Assembly (NCBI RefSeq): GCF_030697925.1 | Contig: NZ_JAUYOJ010000185.1 | Location: forward strand, 30,858 to 94,857 | From: Phenylobacterium sp. | GTDB taxonomy: Bacteria; Pseudomonadota; Alphaproteobacteria; Caulobacterales; Caulobacteraceae | Reading direction: 5' to 3' | DNA length: 64,000 nucleotides | Shown here: positions 46,526 through 55,022 of the stretch, piece by piece | Layout of the letters: every line of letters starts with the position of its first letter | How positions within the stretch are numbered: position 1 is the stretch's first letter | Notes under the pieces: model-generated | The model's input: the letters and a program-made list of their open reading frames with translations, nothing else | What the model was told of the DNA's origin: nothing | The model's database searches: none | Translations under genes and position numbers: made by a program

Positions 46526-48649
46526 GTGAGTGATTCGTCGGAGGTCATGGCCTCCTCAGTCAACCGGGGCCGCCCCATGGCCAAGTCAACGACCCGCGAA
46601 GGTGCGCGGCGCCGCTTCGACCCCTTGATGGGGTTCGCGGCCGTCTGCTTCCTCGCGGCCGTGGGCTTCGCCGCGGTGCCGGCCTTCAACGCCGGCGCCT
46701 CGACGCGGGCCGGCGTGATGCTGCTGGTCGGTCTCTTCGGCGTGGCGTGCCTGGGCCTCTTCGCCCTGCGCAACGCCGTCGAGGCGAACCCGGAGAGCGA
46801 GCCCGGCGTCGACACCCTGATCGACGCCTTGCCCGAGCCCGCCGCCATCGCCGCGGCCGACGGCCGCATCCACGCGGCCAACGCGCCGTGGCGCGCGGCC
46901 CTCGGCGCGGCCCAGCGCCTGCCCAAGGGCGGCCCCTCCGCGGCCAGCCTGTTCTCGGCGCTCACCGCCGCGCGGCGGGGCGAGACCGGCCGCGCGGCCA
47001 TCCGCACCAACGGCTCGGAGCATGCCGCCACCGTCTCGCCCCTGGGCGAGCGCCGCTTCCTGGTGCGCCTGGACGACCGGCCGACCGAGACCCTGGCCCT
47101 GCCGGCCGGCGCGATGGAGGTGCTGACCGCCTTCAACACCGCCAGGCCCCCGCCGCCCAAGGTGCTGGACGCCTTCGCCGCGGCCTCGCCGTTCGGCGCG
47201 GCCCTGCTGGAGGGCGAGGACCCCTTCGCCGCCACCATCGTCGAGGCCAATCACAGCCTGGCGGCCGTGGCCGGCGGCGGACGGGCCGGCGAGGTGTTCG
47301 GCGAACTGATCGAGCCGGCCTCGCGGGTCGACGCGGCCCAGAAGCTGAAGGATGGCCATGTGGGGGCCCTGGAGGTCCGGCTGGCACGCGATCCGGCCAA
47401 GATCGCCCACCTCTATCTCTCCAAGAGCGACGGCCGCTGGGTGGCCTATCTGGTCGACGTCTCCGAGCAGAAGCAGATCGAGCTGCAGCTCTCCCAGAGC
47501 CAGAAGATGCAGGCCATCGGCCAGTTGGCCGGCGGCGTGGCCCACGACTTCAACAACCTGCTGACCGCCATCTTCATGCAGCTCGACGTGCTGGCCGCCC
47601 GCCACCCGGTTGGCGACCCGTCCTATGAGGGCCTGAACGAGATCAAGTCGACCTCGGCGCGCGCCGCCGACCTGGTGCGCAAGCTGCTGGCCTTCTCGCG
47701 CAAGCAGACCGTCCAGCGCGAGACCCTGGACCTGGGGGAGCTGATCAGCGAGTCCGAGGTGCTGCTGCGCCGGGTGCTCTATGAGGACGTGAAGCTCGAG
47801 ACCGAATACGGCCGCAACCTGCCGCACGTCCGCGCCGACCGCAGCCAGATCGAGACCGCGGTCATGAACCTGGCCGTCAACGCCCGCGACGCCGTGCGCG
47901 CCCACGGCGGCGGCGTGGTCACCATCCGCCTGGCCCGGGTGACGCAGGAGGAGGCCGCGGGCCTCGGCTATCCCGAGGCCAAGGGCGACCAGGCCTTGAT
48001 CGAAGTCTCCGACGACGGTCCCGGCATCCCGCCCGACGTGATGGACAAGATCTTCGACCCCTTCTTCACCACCAAGCCGGTGGGCGAGGGGACGGGCCTG
48101 GGCCTCGCCACGGTCTACGGCATCGTCAAGCAGTCCGACGGCTGGATCAGCGTCGATTCCAAGGCGGGGGAGGGCGCGGCTTTCCGCATCTTCCTACCGG
48201 TCCACGTGCCCTCGGCCGCGGCTCCGGCCCTGGCGCCGGTGGTCAAGGCGCCGCCCAAGGCCCGCGACCTCTCCGGCGCCGGGCGCATCCTGTTCGTCGA
48301 GGACGAGGACGCCGTGCGCGGGGTGGCCGCCAAGTTGCTGCGCGCCCGCGGCTATGAGGTGATCGAGGCGGCCTCCGGCGAGGAGGCCTTGGAACTGGCC
48401 GAGCAGCACGCGGGTTCCATCGACCTGATGATCTCCGACGTCGTCATGCCGGGGATGCAGGGCCCCGACCTCCTGAAGCAGGCCCGGGTCTTCCTGTGCG
48501 GCGCGCCGGTGATGTTCATCTCGGGCTACGCCGAGGCGGAGTTCTCGAACCTGCTCGAGGGCGAGGAGAACATCTCATTCCTGCCCAAACCCATCGATAT
48601 CAAGATGCTCGCCGAACGGGTGAAACAGGAACTGCAGAAGGCGGCCTGA
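46526..48649 (+). CDS. cckA: Hybrid sensor histidine kinase CckA (cell cycle kinase)
   Basis: Two N-terminal TMs, PAS-like region, [32 protein letters not shown]-terminal receiver [25 protein letters not shown]; directly downstream of flhB; start codon uncertain. Confidence 0.93.
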   Translation: MSDSSEVMASSVNRGRPMAKSTTREGARRRFDPLMGFAAVCFLAAVGFAAVPAFNAGASTRAGVMLLVGLFGVACLGLFALRNAVEANPESEPGVDTLIDALPEPAAIAAADGRIHAANAPWRAALGAAQRLPKGGPSAASLFSALTAARRGETGRAAIRTNGSEHAATVSPLGERRFLVRLDDRPTETLALPAGAMEVLTAFNTARPPPPKVLDAFAAASPFGAALLEGEDPFAATIVEANHSLAAVAGGGRAGEVFGELIEPASRVDAAQKLKDGHVGALEVRLARDPAKIAHLYLSKSDGRWVAYLVDVSEQKQIELQLSQSQKMQAIGQLAGGVAHDFNNLLTAIFMQLDVLAARHPVGDPSYEGLNEIKSTSARAADLVRKLLAFSRKQTVQRETLDLGELISESEVLLRRVLYEDVKLETEYGRNLPHVRADRSQIETAVMNLAVNARDAVRAHGGGVVTIRLARVTQEEAAGLGYPEAKGDQALIEVSDDGPGIPPDVMDKIFDPFFTTKPVGEGTGLGLATVYGIVKQSDGWISVDSKAGEGAAFRIFLPVHVPSAAAPALAPVVKAPPKARDLSGAGRILFVEDEDAVRGVAAKLLRARGYEVIEAASGEEALELAEQHAGSIDLMISDVVMPGMQGPDLLKQARVFLCGAPVMFISGYAEAEFSNLLEGEENISFLPKPIDIKMLAERVKQELQKAA

Positions 48650-48662
48650 GGGTCTGCCTGCA

Positions 48663-49589
48663 ATGGAACTCATGCAGGGATTTGAACGCGAGGTCAGCCG
48701 CCGGCTGGCCGACACGATCACCGCCGACGAGGACGTGATCCACAAGTTCATCGACGCCGCCGGCGACCTGGCGGTGAATCTGGTCGTGGCCGCCATCATC
48801 CTGGTGGTCACCTTCTGGGCCGCCGGCTGGGCCTCGCGCCTGGTGCGCCGCCTGATCGGCAGGGTCCACCGCGACGGGCCGCCCGACGTCACCCTGCAGA
48901 CCTTCGGCGGCTCGGCGGCCCGCTATGTGGTCGTCATCGTCGGCCTGATCGCGGTGCTGCAGCAGGTCGGGGTCCAGACCACCTCGATCCTGGCGGTGGT
49001 GGGGGCGGCATCGCTCGCCATCGGCCTGGCGCTGCAGGGCACGCTCAGCAATGTGGCGGCCGGGGTCATGCTGCTGCTGTTTAGGCCCTACCGGGTCGGT
49101 GACGTGGTCGAGATCGCCGGGCGCACCGGCACGGTCAAGGCGCTGGACCTGTTCGTCACCGAACTGGCCACGCCCGACAACATCAAGGTGGTCATGCCCA
49201 ACGCCAAGGTGTTCGGCGACGTCATCGTCAACACCAGCCACCACCCCAGGCGCCGCGTGGACGCGATCTTCCGCGTCGACACCAAGCGCGACGTGCCGGC
49301 CCTGCTGGCCGGCCTCAAGGCCCGCGCCGAGGCCAATCCCCTGGTGCTGCCCGACCCCGCCCCGATGGTCGAGATGCTGGGCATGTCCGAGACCTTCATC
49401 GAGGCCGTGGTCCGCGCCTGGGTCGAGCGCGAGGACTATGCGGTGGTCAAGGCCGACCTGATGCTGGCCGCCCGCCTGCTGGCCGACGGCGCCGACACCC
49501 CGCTGCCGCCTACCCCGAAGGCCAAGCTCAAGCCCGCCGCCCCGGCCCGCAAGCCGCGGCGCAACCTGGTCCGCCGCCTGCGGGGCTAG
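48663..49589 (+). CDS. MscS-family mechanosensitive ion channel
   Basis: VVGAASLAIGLALQGTLSNVAAGVMLLLFRPYRVGDVVEIAGRTGTV. Confidence 0.95.
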   Translation: MELMQGFEREVSRRLADTITADEDVIHKFIDAAGDLAVNLVVAAIILVVTFWAAGWASRLVRRLIGRVHRDGPPDVTLQTFGGSAARYVVVIVGLIAVLQQVGVQTTSILAVVGAASLAIGLALQGTLSNVAAGVMLLLFRPYRVGDVVEIAGRTGTVKALDLFVTELATPDNIKVVMPNAKVFGDVIVNTSHHPRRRVDAIFRVDTKRDVPALLAGLKARAEANPLVLPDPAPMVEMLGMSETFIEAVVRAWVEREDYAVVKADLMLAARLLADGADTPLPPTPKAKLKPAAPARKPRRNLVRRLRG

Positions 49590-49661
49590 GCGCGAGCGTC
49601 CTTCTCTCGGAAATCGGGCGTCCGGCCGACCCGGCTTGACGGGCTTCATGCTTGGGTTTAT

Positions 49662-49677
49662 TTAATCAATTGCTTAA
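49662..49677. promoter_or_regulatory. Near-perfect palindrome TTAATCAATTGCTTAA (candidate ArsR operator)
   Basis: 7 of 8 base pairs symmetric around CAATTG; AT-rich island 16 nt upstream of arsR-type ATG. Confidence 0.5.
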
Positions 49678-49693
49678 TTAAGGACACCATTAA

Positions 49694-50047
49694 ATGAGAG
49701 CCGCGACCGACCCGTTGAGTGCGACGCTCTCGGCGCTGGCCGATCCCACCCGCCGGGCGATCCTGGCGCGGCTGGCGGAAGGCGAGGCGACGGTGGGCGA
49801 ACTCGCCGAGCCGTTCGACATCAGCCTGCCGGCGGTGTCGCAGCACCTGAAGGTCCTGGAGACCGCGGGCCTGATCTCGCGCGGCCGCGAGGCCCAGTGG
49901 CGCCCCGCCCGGCTGGAGGCGGGCCCCTTGAAGGACGTCGCCAGCTGGCTCGAACACTACCGCCGCTTCTGGGAAGGCAGCTTCAACAAGATGGACGCCT
50001 ATCTGGCCAAGCTCACCAAGGAGAAGCCCGATGGCCGCAAGCACTGA
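49694..50047 (+). CDS. ArsR/SmtB family transcriptional regulator
   Basis: LADPTRRAILARLAEGEATVGELAEPFDISLPAVSQHLKVLETAGLISRGREAQWRPARL. Confidence 0.95.
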   Translation: MRAATDPLSATLSALADPTRRAILARLAEGEATVGELAEPFDISLPAVSQHLKVLETAGLISRGREAQWRPARLEAGPLKDVASWLEHYRRFWEGSFNKMDAYLAKLTKEKPDGRKH

Positions 50048-50531
50048 GACCGGCCGCCCGGCGCACGGCGCCCCGCTGGCCGACGACGAGATCTACATTG
50101 TCCGCGCCTTCGCCGCGCCCGTCGCCCTGGTTTTCCGCCTCTGGGAGGACCCAGCCCACCGCGCCCCCTGGTGGGGGCCGGGCGCGTCCATCTGCACCCA
50201 TTTCGCCCATGAGTTCCGCGAGGGCGGCGCTTGGCGCGCCTGCATCAAGTCGGCCGAGTACGGCGAGCAGCGGCAGGGCGGCGTCTATCGCGAGATCGAA
50301 CGCGACAAGCGGATCGTCTTCACCATGGCCTGGGACCTGGGGCCCGCCAGCGAGGCGGAGTCCCTGGTGATCGTCACCCTGGCCGAGCGCAGAGGCGCGA
50401 CGATCCAGACCTTCCACCAGACCCCCTTCGCCACCGTCGAGCGGCGCGACGACCACGTGGTCACCTTGAGCCTGCTATTCGACCGCGAGCAGGCCTACGT
50501 CCAATCCATCTCCCAGGGAGAATCCCCATGA
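50031..50531 (+). CDS. SRPBCC (AHSA1-like) domain protein
   Basis: IVRAFAAPVALVFRLWEDPAHRAPWWGP; overlaps 3' end of arsR-type gene. Confidence 0.92.
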   Translation: MAASTETGRPAHGAPLADDEIYIVRAFAAPVALVFRLWEDPAHRAPWWGPGASICTHFAHEFREGGAWRACIKSAEYGEQRQGGVYREIERDKRIVFTMAWDLGPASEAESLVIVTLAERRGATIQTFHQTPFATVERRDDHVVTLSLLFDREQAYVQSISQGESP

Positions 50532-50884
50532 TCGCCGTCGCCTCAATGAAGCTCCGAATCCTCGCGGCCTGCGCCGTCCTCGCCACTCTTTCCGCTGGCG
50601 CGGCTCTCGCCGACGACGCGATTACCGCCAAGCTGGCGGCGCCGGTCGCGGAAAAGACCAAGCTCATCGCCGGCGGCGCCATGTTCACCTGCGAAGGCGA
50701 CACCTGTGTCGCCTTGACGCCGACCTCGCGGACCTTCGCCGCCGCCACCTGCAAGGCTATCGCCGACAAGGTGGGGCCGGTCGCCGCCTTCAGCGGTCGC
50801 AAGGCCCTGGATGACGCCAAACTCGCCGACTGCAACGAAAAGGCGCTTGCCAAGGCCGGCGCCAGCGCCCTTGCCAACAAGTAA
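50528..50884 (+). CDS. Small secreted hypothetical protein (CC_3452-family-like)
   Basis: Signal peptide LRILAACAVLATLSAGAALA; FTCEGDTCVALTPTSRTFAAATCKAIADKVGPVAAF; ATGA overlap with preceding gene. Confidence 0.75.
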   Translation: MIAVASMKLRILAACAVLATLSAGAALADDAITAKLAAPVAEKTKLIAGGAMFTCEGDTCVALTPTSRTFAAATCKAIADKVGPVAAFSGRKALDDAKLADCNEKALAKAGASALANK

Positions 50885-50952
50885 GGCCGGTCCTTTTTTC
50901 GGGGTCAGGCGCGCGCAAACGCGCCGGCCCGCAGCCCGAATGGGAGATTTCG

Positions 50953-51333
50953 ATGGATACGGTAAGCGTGCGTTACATCGTGACCGACGTGGACGCGGCG
51001 ATCGGCTTCTATCGCGACCAGCTGGGTTTCCAAGTCGACTTCAGTGCGGCGCCGGGCTTCGCGATGCTCAGCCGTGGGCCGCTGCGGCTGCTGCTGAACC
51101 GCCCCGGCGCCGGCGGCGCGGGCCAGAGCATGCCGAATGGGGACGCGCCCGCGCCGGGGGGCTGGAACCGCATCCAGCTGGGAGTCGGCGACCTCAACGC
51201 CGAGGTCGAAAGACTCAAGGCCGCGGGCGGCCATTTCCGAAACGAGATCGTGCAGGGCAACGGCGGCAAGCAGATCCTCATCGAGGATCCCTCGGGCAAT
51301 CCGATCGAGCTGTTCGAGCCCCCGGCTAGATAG
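50953..51333 (+). CDS. VOC (glyoxalase/bleomycin resistance) family protein
   Basis: VRYIVTDVDAAIGFYRDQLGFQVDF; ILIEDPSGNPIELFEP. Confidence 0.94.
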   Translation: MDTVSVRYIVTDVDAAIGFYRDQLGFQVDFSAAPGFAMLSRGPLRLLLNRPGAGGAGQSMPNGDAPAPGGWNRIQLGVGDLNAEVERLKAAGGHFRNEIVQGNGGKQILIEDPSGNPIELFEPPAR

Positions 51334-51336
51334 GCG

Positions 51337-51504
51337 TCAGGCCTTATCCTCGGCCCGGCGGCCGACAATCTTCATGGTTTCCACCTGGGCCTCGGTGACG
51401 CGGCGGAGCCGCGTCAGCAGTCCGGTGGGGTCGCGACCCTCGGCGATCTGGCGGTCGAGTTCGGCCAGTCGTTCGGCGGGCGGGAGTTCTGTGCGGCGAT
51501 CCAT
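51337..51504 (-). CDS. Small 55-aa hypothetical protein (below ORF-track length cutoff)
   Basis: Manual translation: MDRRTELPPAERLAELDRQIAEGRDPTGLLTRLRRVTEAQVETMKIVGRRAEDKA*; fits gap between convergent VOC gene and TonB receptor. Confidence 0.5.
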   Translation of the reverse strand: MDRRTELPPAERLAELDRQIAEGRDPTGLLTRLRRVTEAQVETMKIVGRRAEDKA

Positions 51505-51672
51505 GGCCACGCATTTTAGTTGGCCTTTATGAGCCCCAGGTAAATCGCCGCCTCGTCCGCACCCCGTGTCGGCAAGTCGTCATGAAAGCTTGGCCGTCCC
51601 TTCAAGGAGCGCTGTTACCCCACGCCCCGGTCGGCGACCGCGAGGGGCGGAGCCGGACGTGAGGGCGCAATC

Positions 51673-53991
51673 ATGAAATTCCATCTTCTCACCGGCGTGG
51701 CGCTTGGCGTGATGACGCTGGCCTGGGCGGGCGCGGCGGGGGCCCAGACGGCGGCGACCGGTGCGGCGGCCCTGGCCGACGCCGCGTCGGTCGATGAGCT
51801 CGTGGTGTTCGGCCGCGGCGAGACCCGCCAGGTCCAGACCGTGGGCGGCGAGGAGCTGCAGCTGGAGGTGGCCGGCGCCAGCCCGCTGAAGCTGGTCGAG
51901 AAACTGCCCAATGTGAACCTGCAATCCGCCGACCCGTTCGGCGCCTATGAGTGGTCCGCGCGGATCACCATCCGCAGCTTCAACCAGAACCAGCTGGGCT
52001 TCACCCTGGACGACGTGCCGCTGGGCGACATGACCTACGGGAACCACAACGGCCTGCACATCTCGCGCGCCATCGCCGGGGAGAATGTCGGTCAGGTGGA
52101 GCTGGCCCAGGGGGCCGGCGCCCTGGAGACCGCCTCGGCCAACAATCTGGGCGGCACGCTGAAGTTCAGCTCCCGCGATCCGCTGACCGAGTTCGGCGGC
52201 CTGGCGGCGGTCACCGCCGGTTCCGACAGCACCTATCGCGGCGTCCTGCGGCTGGAGAGCGGCGAGCTCCCCAGCGGCGCGCGCGGCTATCTCAGCTATT
52301 CCTACAACACCGCCGACAAATGGAAGGGCGTCGGCGAGCAGCGCCAGCAGCAGATCAATTTCAAGGTCGTCCAACCCATCGGCGAGGGCTCGCTGACCGG
52401 CTGGGCCAACTGGTCCAAGCGCCGCGAGAACGACTACCAGGACCTGTCACTGGGGATGATCCAGCGGCTGGGCTCGGACTGGGACAACATTTCCGGCAAC
52501 TGGGCCCAGGCCGTGCAGGTCGCCGAGATCGGCAATAACCGCGGCGACACCGGGGTTCCACCCCGCTTCCCGTCGTTCGGCACGACCTATCCCGCGCCGA
52601 TCACCTCGGTCGACGACGCCTATTTCAACGCCTCGGGGCTGCGCGACGACCTGATCGGGGCGATCACCCTGGCCCTGCCCGCAAGCGAGGCCTTCGATAT
52701 CAAGGCCACGGTCTACGGCCACGACAACCAGGGCCAGGGCCTTTGGTACACGCCCTATGTGCCGTCGCCGAACTACGGGGTGGCCGGCGCGACCAGCAAC
52801 GACGCGCCGATCTCCATCCGCACGACGGAGTATGACCTGCAGCGCTACGGCGTGGTGGCTGGCGGGACGCTCACCCTTGGCGGCCACAAGATCAACGCCG
52901 GGGTCTGGTATGAGGACAACAGCTTCAACCAGGCCCGCCGCTTCTACGGCCTGAACCGCGCCGCGCCGCAGCGCGACAGCCTGAAGATGCAATCGGGCGC
53001 CTTCTTCACACAGTGGGAATACGACTTCACCACCACCACCTGGCAGTTCCACGTCCAGGACACCTGGACGGTGAGCGACGTCCTGGCGGTCAATTTCGGC
53101 TTCAAGTCGCTGTCGGTGGAGAACGAGGCCAAGACCCTGGTCGGCGCCAACAAGACCGGCAAGATCGAGGCCAAGGAAGAGTTCCTGCCCCAGGCCGGGG
53201 TTCGCTTCGACCTGAGCGACGACAGCCAGCTTTTCGCCTCCTTCGCCCGCAGCATGCGCGCCTTCCCGAGCTCAGGCACGTCCGGGCCGTTCTCCGCCTC
53301 CCAGGCCGGCTTCGACGCCATCAAGGACAAGCTGAAGCCGGAGATCTCGGACACCTTCGAGGCCGGCTGGCGCTATAAGACTCCTGACTTCCAGGGCGTG
53401 CTCGCCGTCTACCACGTGAAGTTCAAGGACCGGCTGTTCGGCGTGCCGGTGGGCTCCGGGATCGTCGGCAACCCCTCGGCCCTGTCGAACGTCGGGGGCG
53501 TCACCGCCCAGGGCTTCGAGGCCGCCGGGTCCTGGGACTTCGCTCCCGACTGGTCGCTGTTCGCCTCCTACGCCTACAACGACTCGACCTATGACGACGA
53601 CACGGTGGACGGCAACGGAGTGGTCGTGGCCCGGACCGCGGGCAAGACCACGGTCGACACGCCCGAGAACCTGCTCAAGGCCGAGATCTCCTACGACAAC
53701 GGCGCTCTCTTCGGCCGCGCCTCGCTCTCATATCTGAGCAGCCGCTTCTTCACCTACGAGAACGATCAGAGCGTGCCGTCCCAGACCCTGGCCGAGCTCG
53801 CCGTCGGCTATCGGTTCTCGGGAACGCCCCTGCTGGAGGGGCTGGAGCTGCAGCTCAACGTCACCAATCTGTTCGACGAGGACTACATCTCGACGATCAA
53901 TTCCAACGGATTCCCCCTGCGCGGCGACAGCCAGACCCTGCTGGCGGGCGCGCCCCGCCAGGTCTTCGTCAGCCTGCGCAAGACCTTCTAG
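51673..53991 (+). CDS. TonB-dependent receptor
   Basis: Signal peptide, VDELVVFGRGE TonB-box-like, plug domain, C-terminal beta-strand VFVSLRKTF. Confidence 0.96.
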   Translation: MKFHLLTGVALGVMTLAWAGAAGAQTAATGAAALADAASVDELVVFGRGETRQVQTVGGEELQLEVAGASPLKLVEKLPNVNLQSADPFGAYEWSARITIRSFNQNQLGFTLDDVPLGDMTYGNHNGLHISRAIAGENVGQVELAQGAGALETASANNLGGTLKFSSRDPLTEFGGLAAVTAGSDSTYRGVLRLESGELPSGARGYLSYSYNTADKWKGVGEQRQQQINFKVVQPIGEGSLTGWANWSKRRENDYQDLSLGMIQRLGSDWDNISGNWAQAVQVAEIGNNRGDTGVPPRFPSFGTTYPAPITSVDDAYFNASGLRDDLIGAITLALPASEAFDIKATVYGHDNQGQGLWYTPYVPSPNYGVAGATSNDAPISIRTTEYDLQRYGVVAGGTLTLGGHKINAGVWYEDNSFNQARRFYGLNRAAPQRDSLKMQSGAFFTQWEYDFTTTTWQFHVQDTWTVSDVLAVNFGFKSLSVENEAKTLVGANKTGKIEAKEEFLPQAGVRFDLSDDSQLFASFARSMRAFPSSGTSGPFSASQAGFDAIKDKLKPEISDTFEAGWRYKTPDFQGVLAVYHVKFKDRLFGVPVGSGIVGNPSALSNVGGVTAQGFEAAGSWDFAPDWSLFASYAYNDSTYDDDTVDGNGVVVARTAGKTTVDTPENLLKAEISYDNGALFGRASLSYLSSRFFTYENDQSVPSQTLAELAVGYRFSGTPLLEGLELQLNVTNLFDEDYISTINSNGFPLRGDSQTLLAGAPRQVFVSLRKTF

Positions 53992-54008
53992 TTTATCCCC
54001 CGCCTTGG

Positions 54009-54041
54009 GAGCCGGGCGGCGACGCCCGGCTCTCTTTTTTT
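54009..54041 (+). terminator. Rho-independent-type terminator downstream of TonB receptor
   Basis: gagccgggc-ggcgac-gcccggctc followed by ctTTTTTTT. Confidence 0.85.
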
Positions 54042-54081
54042 CGGGAGTACAAACTCAAGTGTGCTGACTGGCGCGCGCGGT

Positions 54082-54358
54082 CCTTCTCCCCTTGCGGGAG
54101 AAGGTGGCCTTGCGGAGCAAGGTCGGATGAGGGGTTTCTCAGAACTCGACGGCTAGGTCGGCGAAGCAAGATCAAACCACGGACTCCACCGAAAGCACGG
54201 AGGAGTCCACCGGGCGGCCGCACGGCGCGTCCGTGACTTTCGTGTTTTCAGTGGCCCCGTTTTTGGACGTTGGCGGCTTACGGTAGTCCGAAAGGGCGGT
54301 GCGACCCCTCATCCGACCCCGCTCTCGCGGGGCCACCTTCTCCCGCAAGGGGAGAAGG
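54082..54358. repeat. Long-range inverted intergenic repeat (REP/MITE-like) with ~170 bp core
   Basis: ccttctccccttgcgggagaaggtggcc...ggtcggatgagggg inverted as cccctcatccgacc...ggccaccttctcccgcaaggggagaagg. Confidence 0.8.
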
Positions 54359-54372
54359 ACGTAGTTGGCCTC

Positions 54373-54807
54373 CTACCGTCGGTCCCTCCGAAACGCCGCG
54401 GCTTCCTTGGCCAGGGACGACTTCATCGGGTCGGGCTCGTCATCCTCGGGAACGAACGGAAGCTCGCCCGCCACCCCGCGCAGGGCCAGCCAGAGCTGCT
54501 GGCTGAAATGGCCCAGCATCCGAAGCGGCCGGCGGTTCTCGCCGGTCACGTCCCAGCCCTCGGCCTCGAAGGCCATGACCTGGTCGCGCTCGGGCTTGCG
54601 ATCGATATGGTCCCAGCCGTCCGGACGGACCACGTCGTCGGCCTCCTCGGCGGTCAGGCCGAAGATGGCGCGGGAGGCCTCGTTGATCTCCGGGAACTCA
54701 TAGGCGGCGTCGACGTCGGCGTAGCGCGGCTTCATGAGCGCCTTGCGCTCCAGCTCGGCGATACCCGGCAGGTCGCGCAGGCGGCGCAGGGTGGGGGACT
54801 TTTCCAT
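54373..54807 (-). CDS. Hypothetical protein (acidic, 144 aa)
   Basis: Complete ORF MEKSPTLRRLRDLPGIAELERKALMKPRYADVDAAYEFPEINEASRAIFGL; no overlapping better ORF. Confidence 0.65.
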   Translation of the reverse strand: MEKSPTLRRLRDLPGIAELERKALMKPRYADVDAAYEFPEINEASRAIFGLTAEEADDVVRPDGWDHIDRKPERDQVMAFEAEGWDVTGENRRPLRMLGHFSQQLWLALRGVAGELPFVPEDDEPDPMKSSLAKEAAAFRRDRR

Positions 54808-55022
54808 GGGCGGACGCTAGCGGGGCCCTCGCCCTTTCGCCAGCGGTCGCGCGTTTGGCGGCTCAGAACCCGCGATTTTCGCCTCATTCGCCTCTTGAGC
54901 GACTGCGGCGCGTGCGCGCTGTGGATAAAATCGACGTCGCAAGGCTTGCGGCGGCGGCCCGCTTGCCCTCTAAGGCGCAACCGCGCGTTTTCTTTTCGTT
55001 GCGGCTTGCGAAACGGACTGAA

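Noticed and set aside
45385-47250. 621-aa minus-strand ORF opposite flhB/cckA
   Set aside because: Shadow ORF with compositionally biased translation; sense strand has FlhB and CckA motifs
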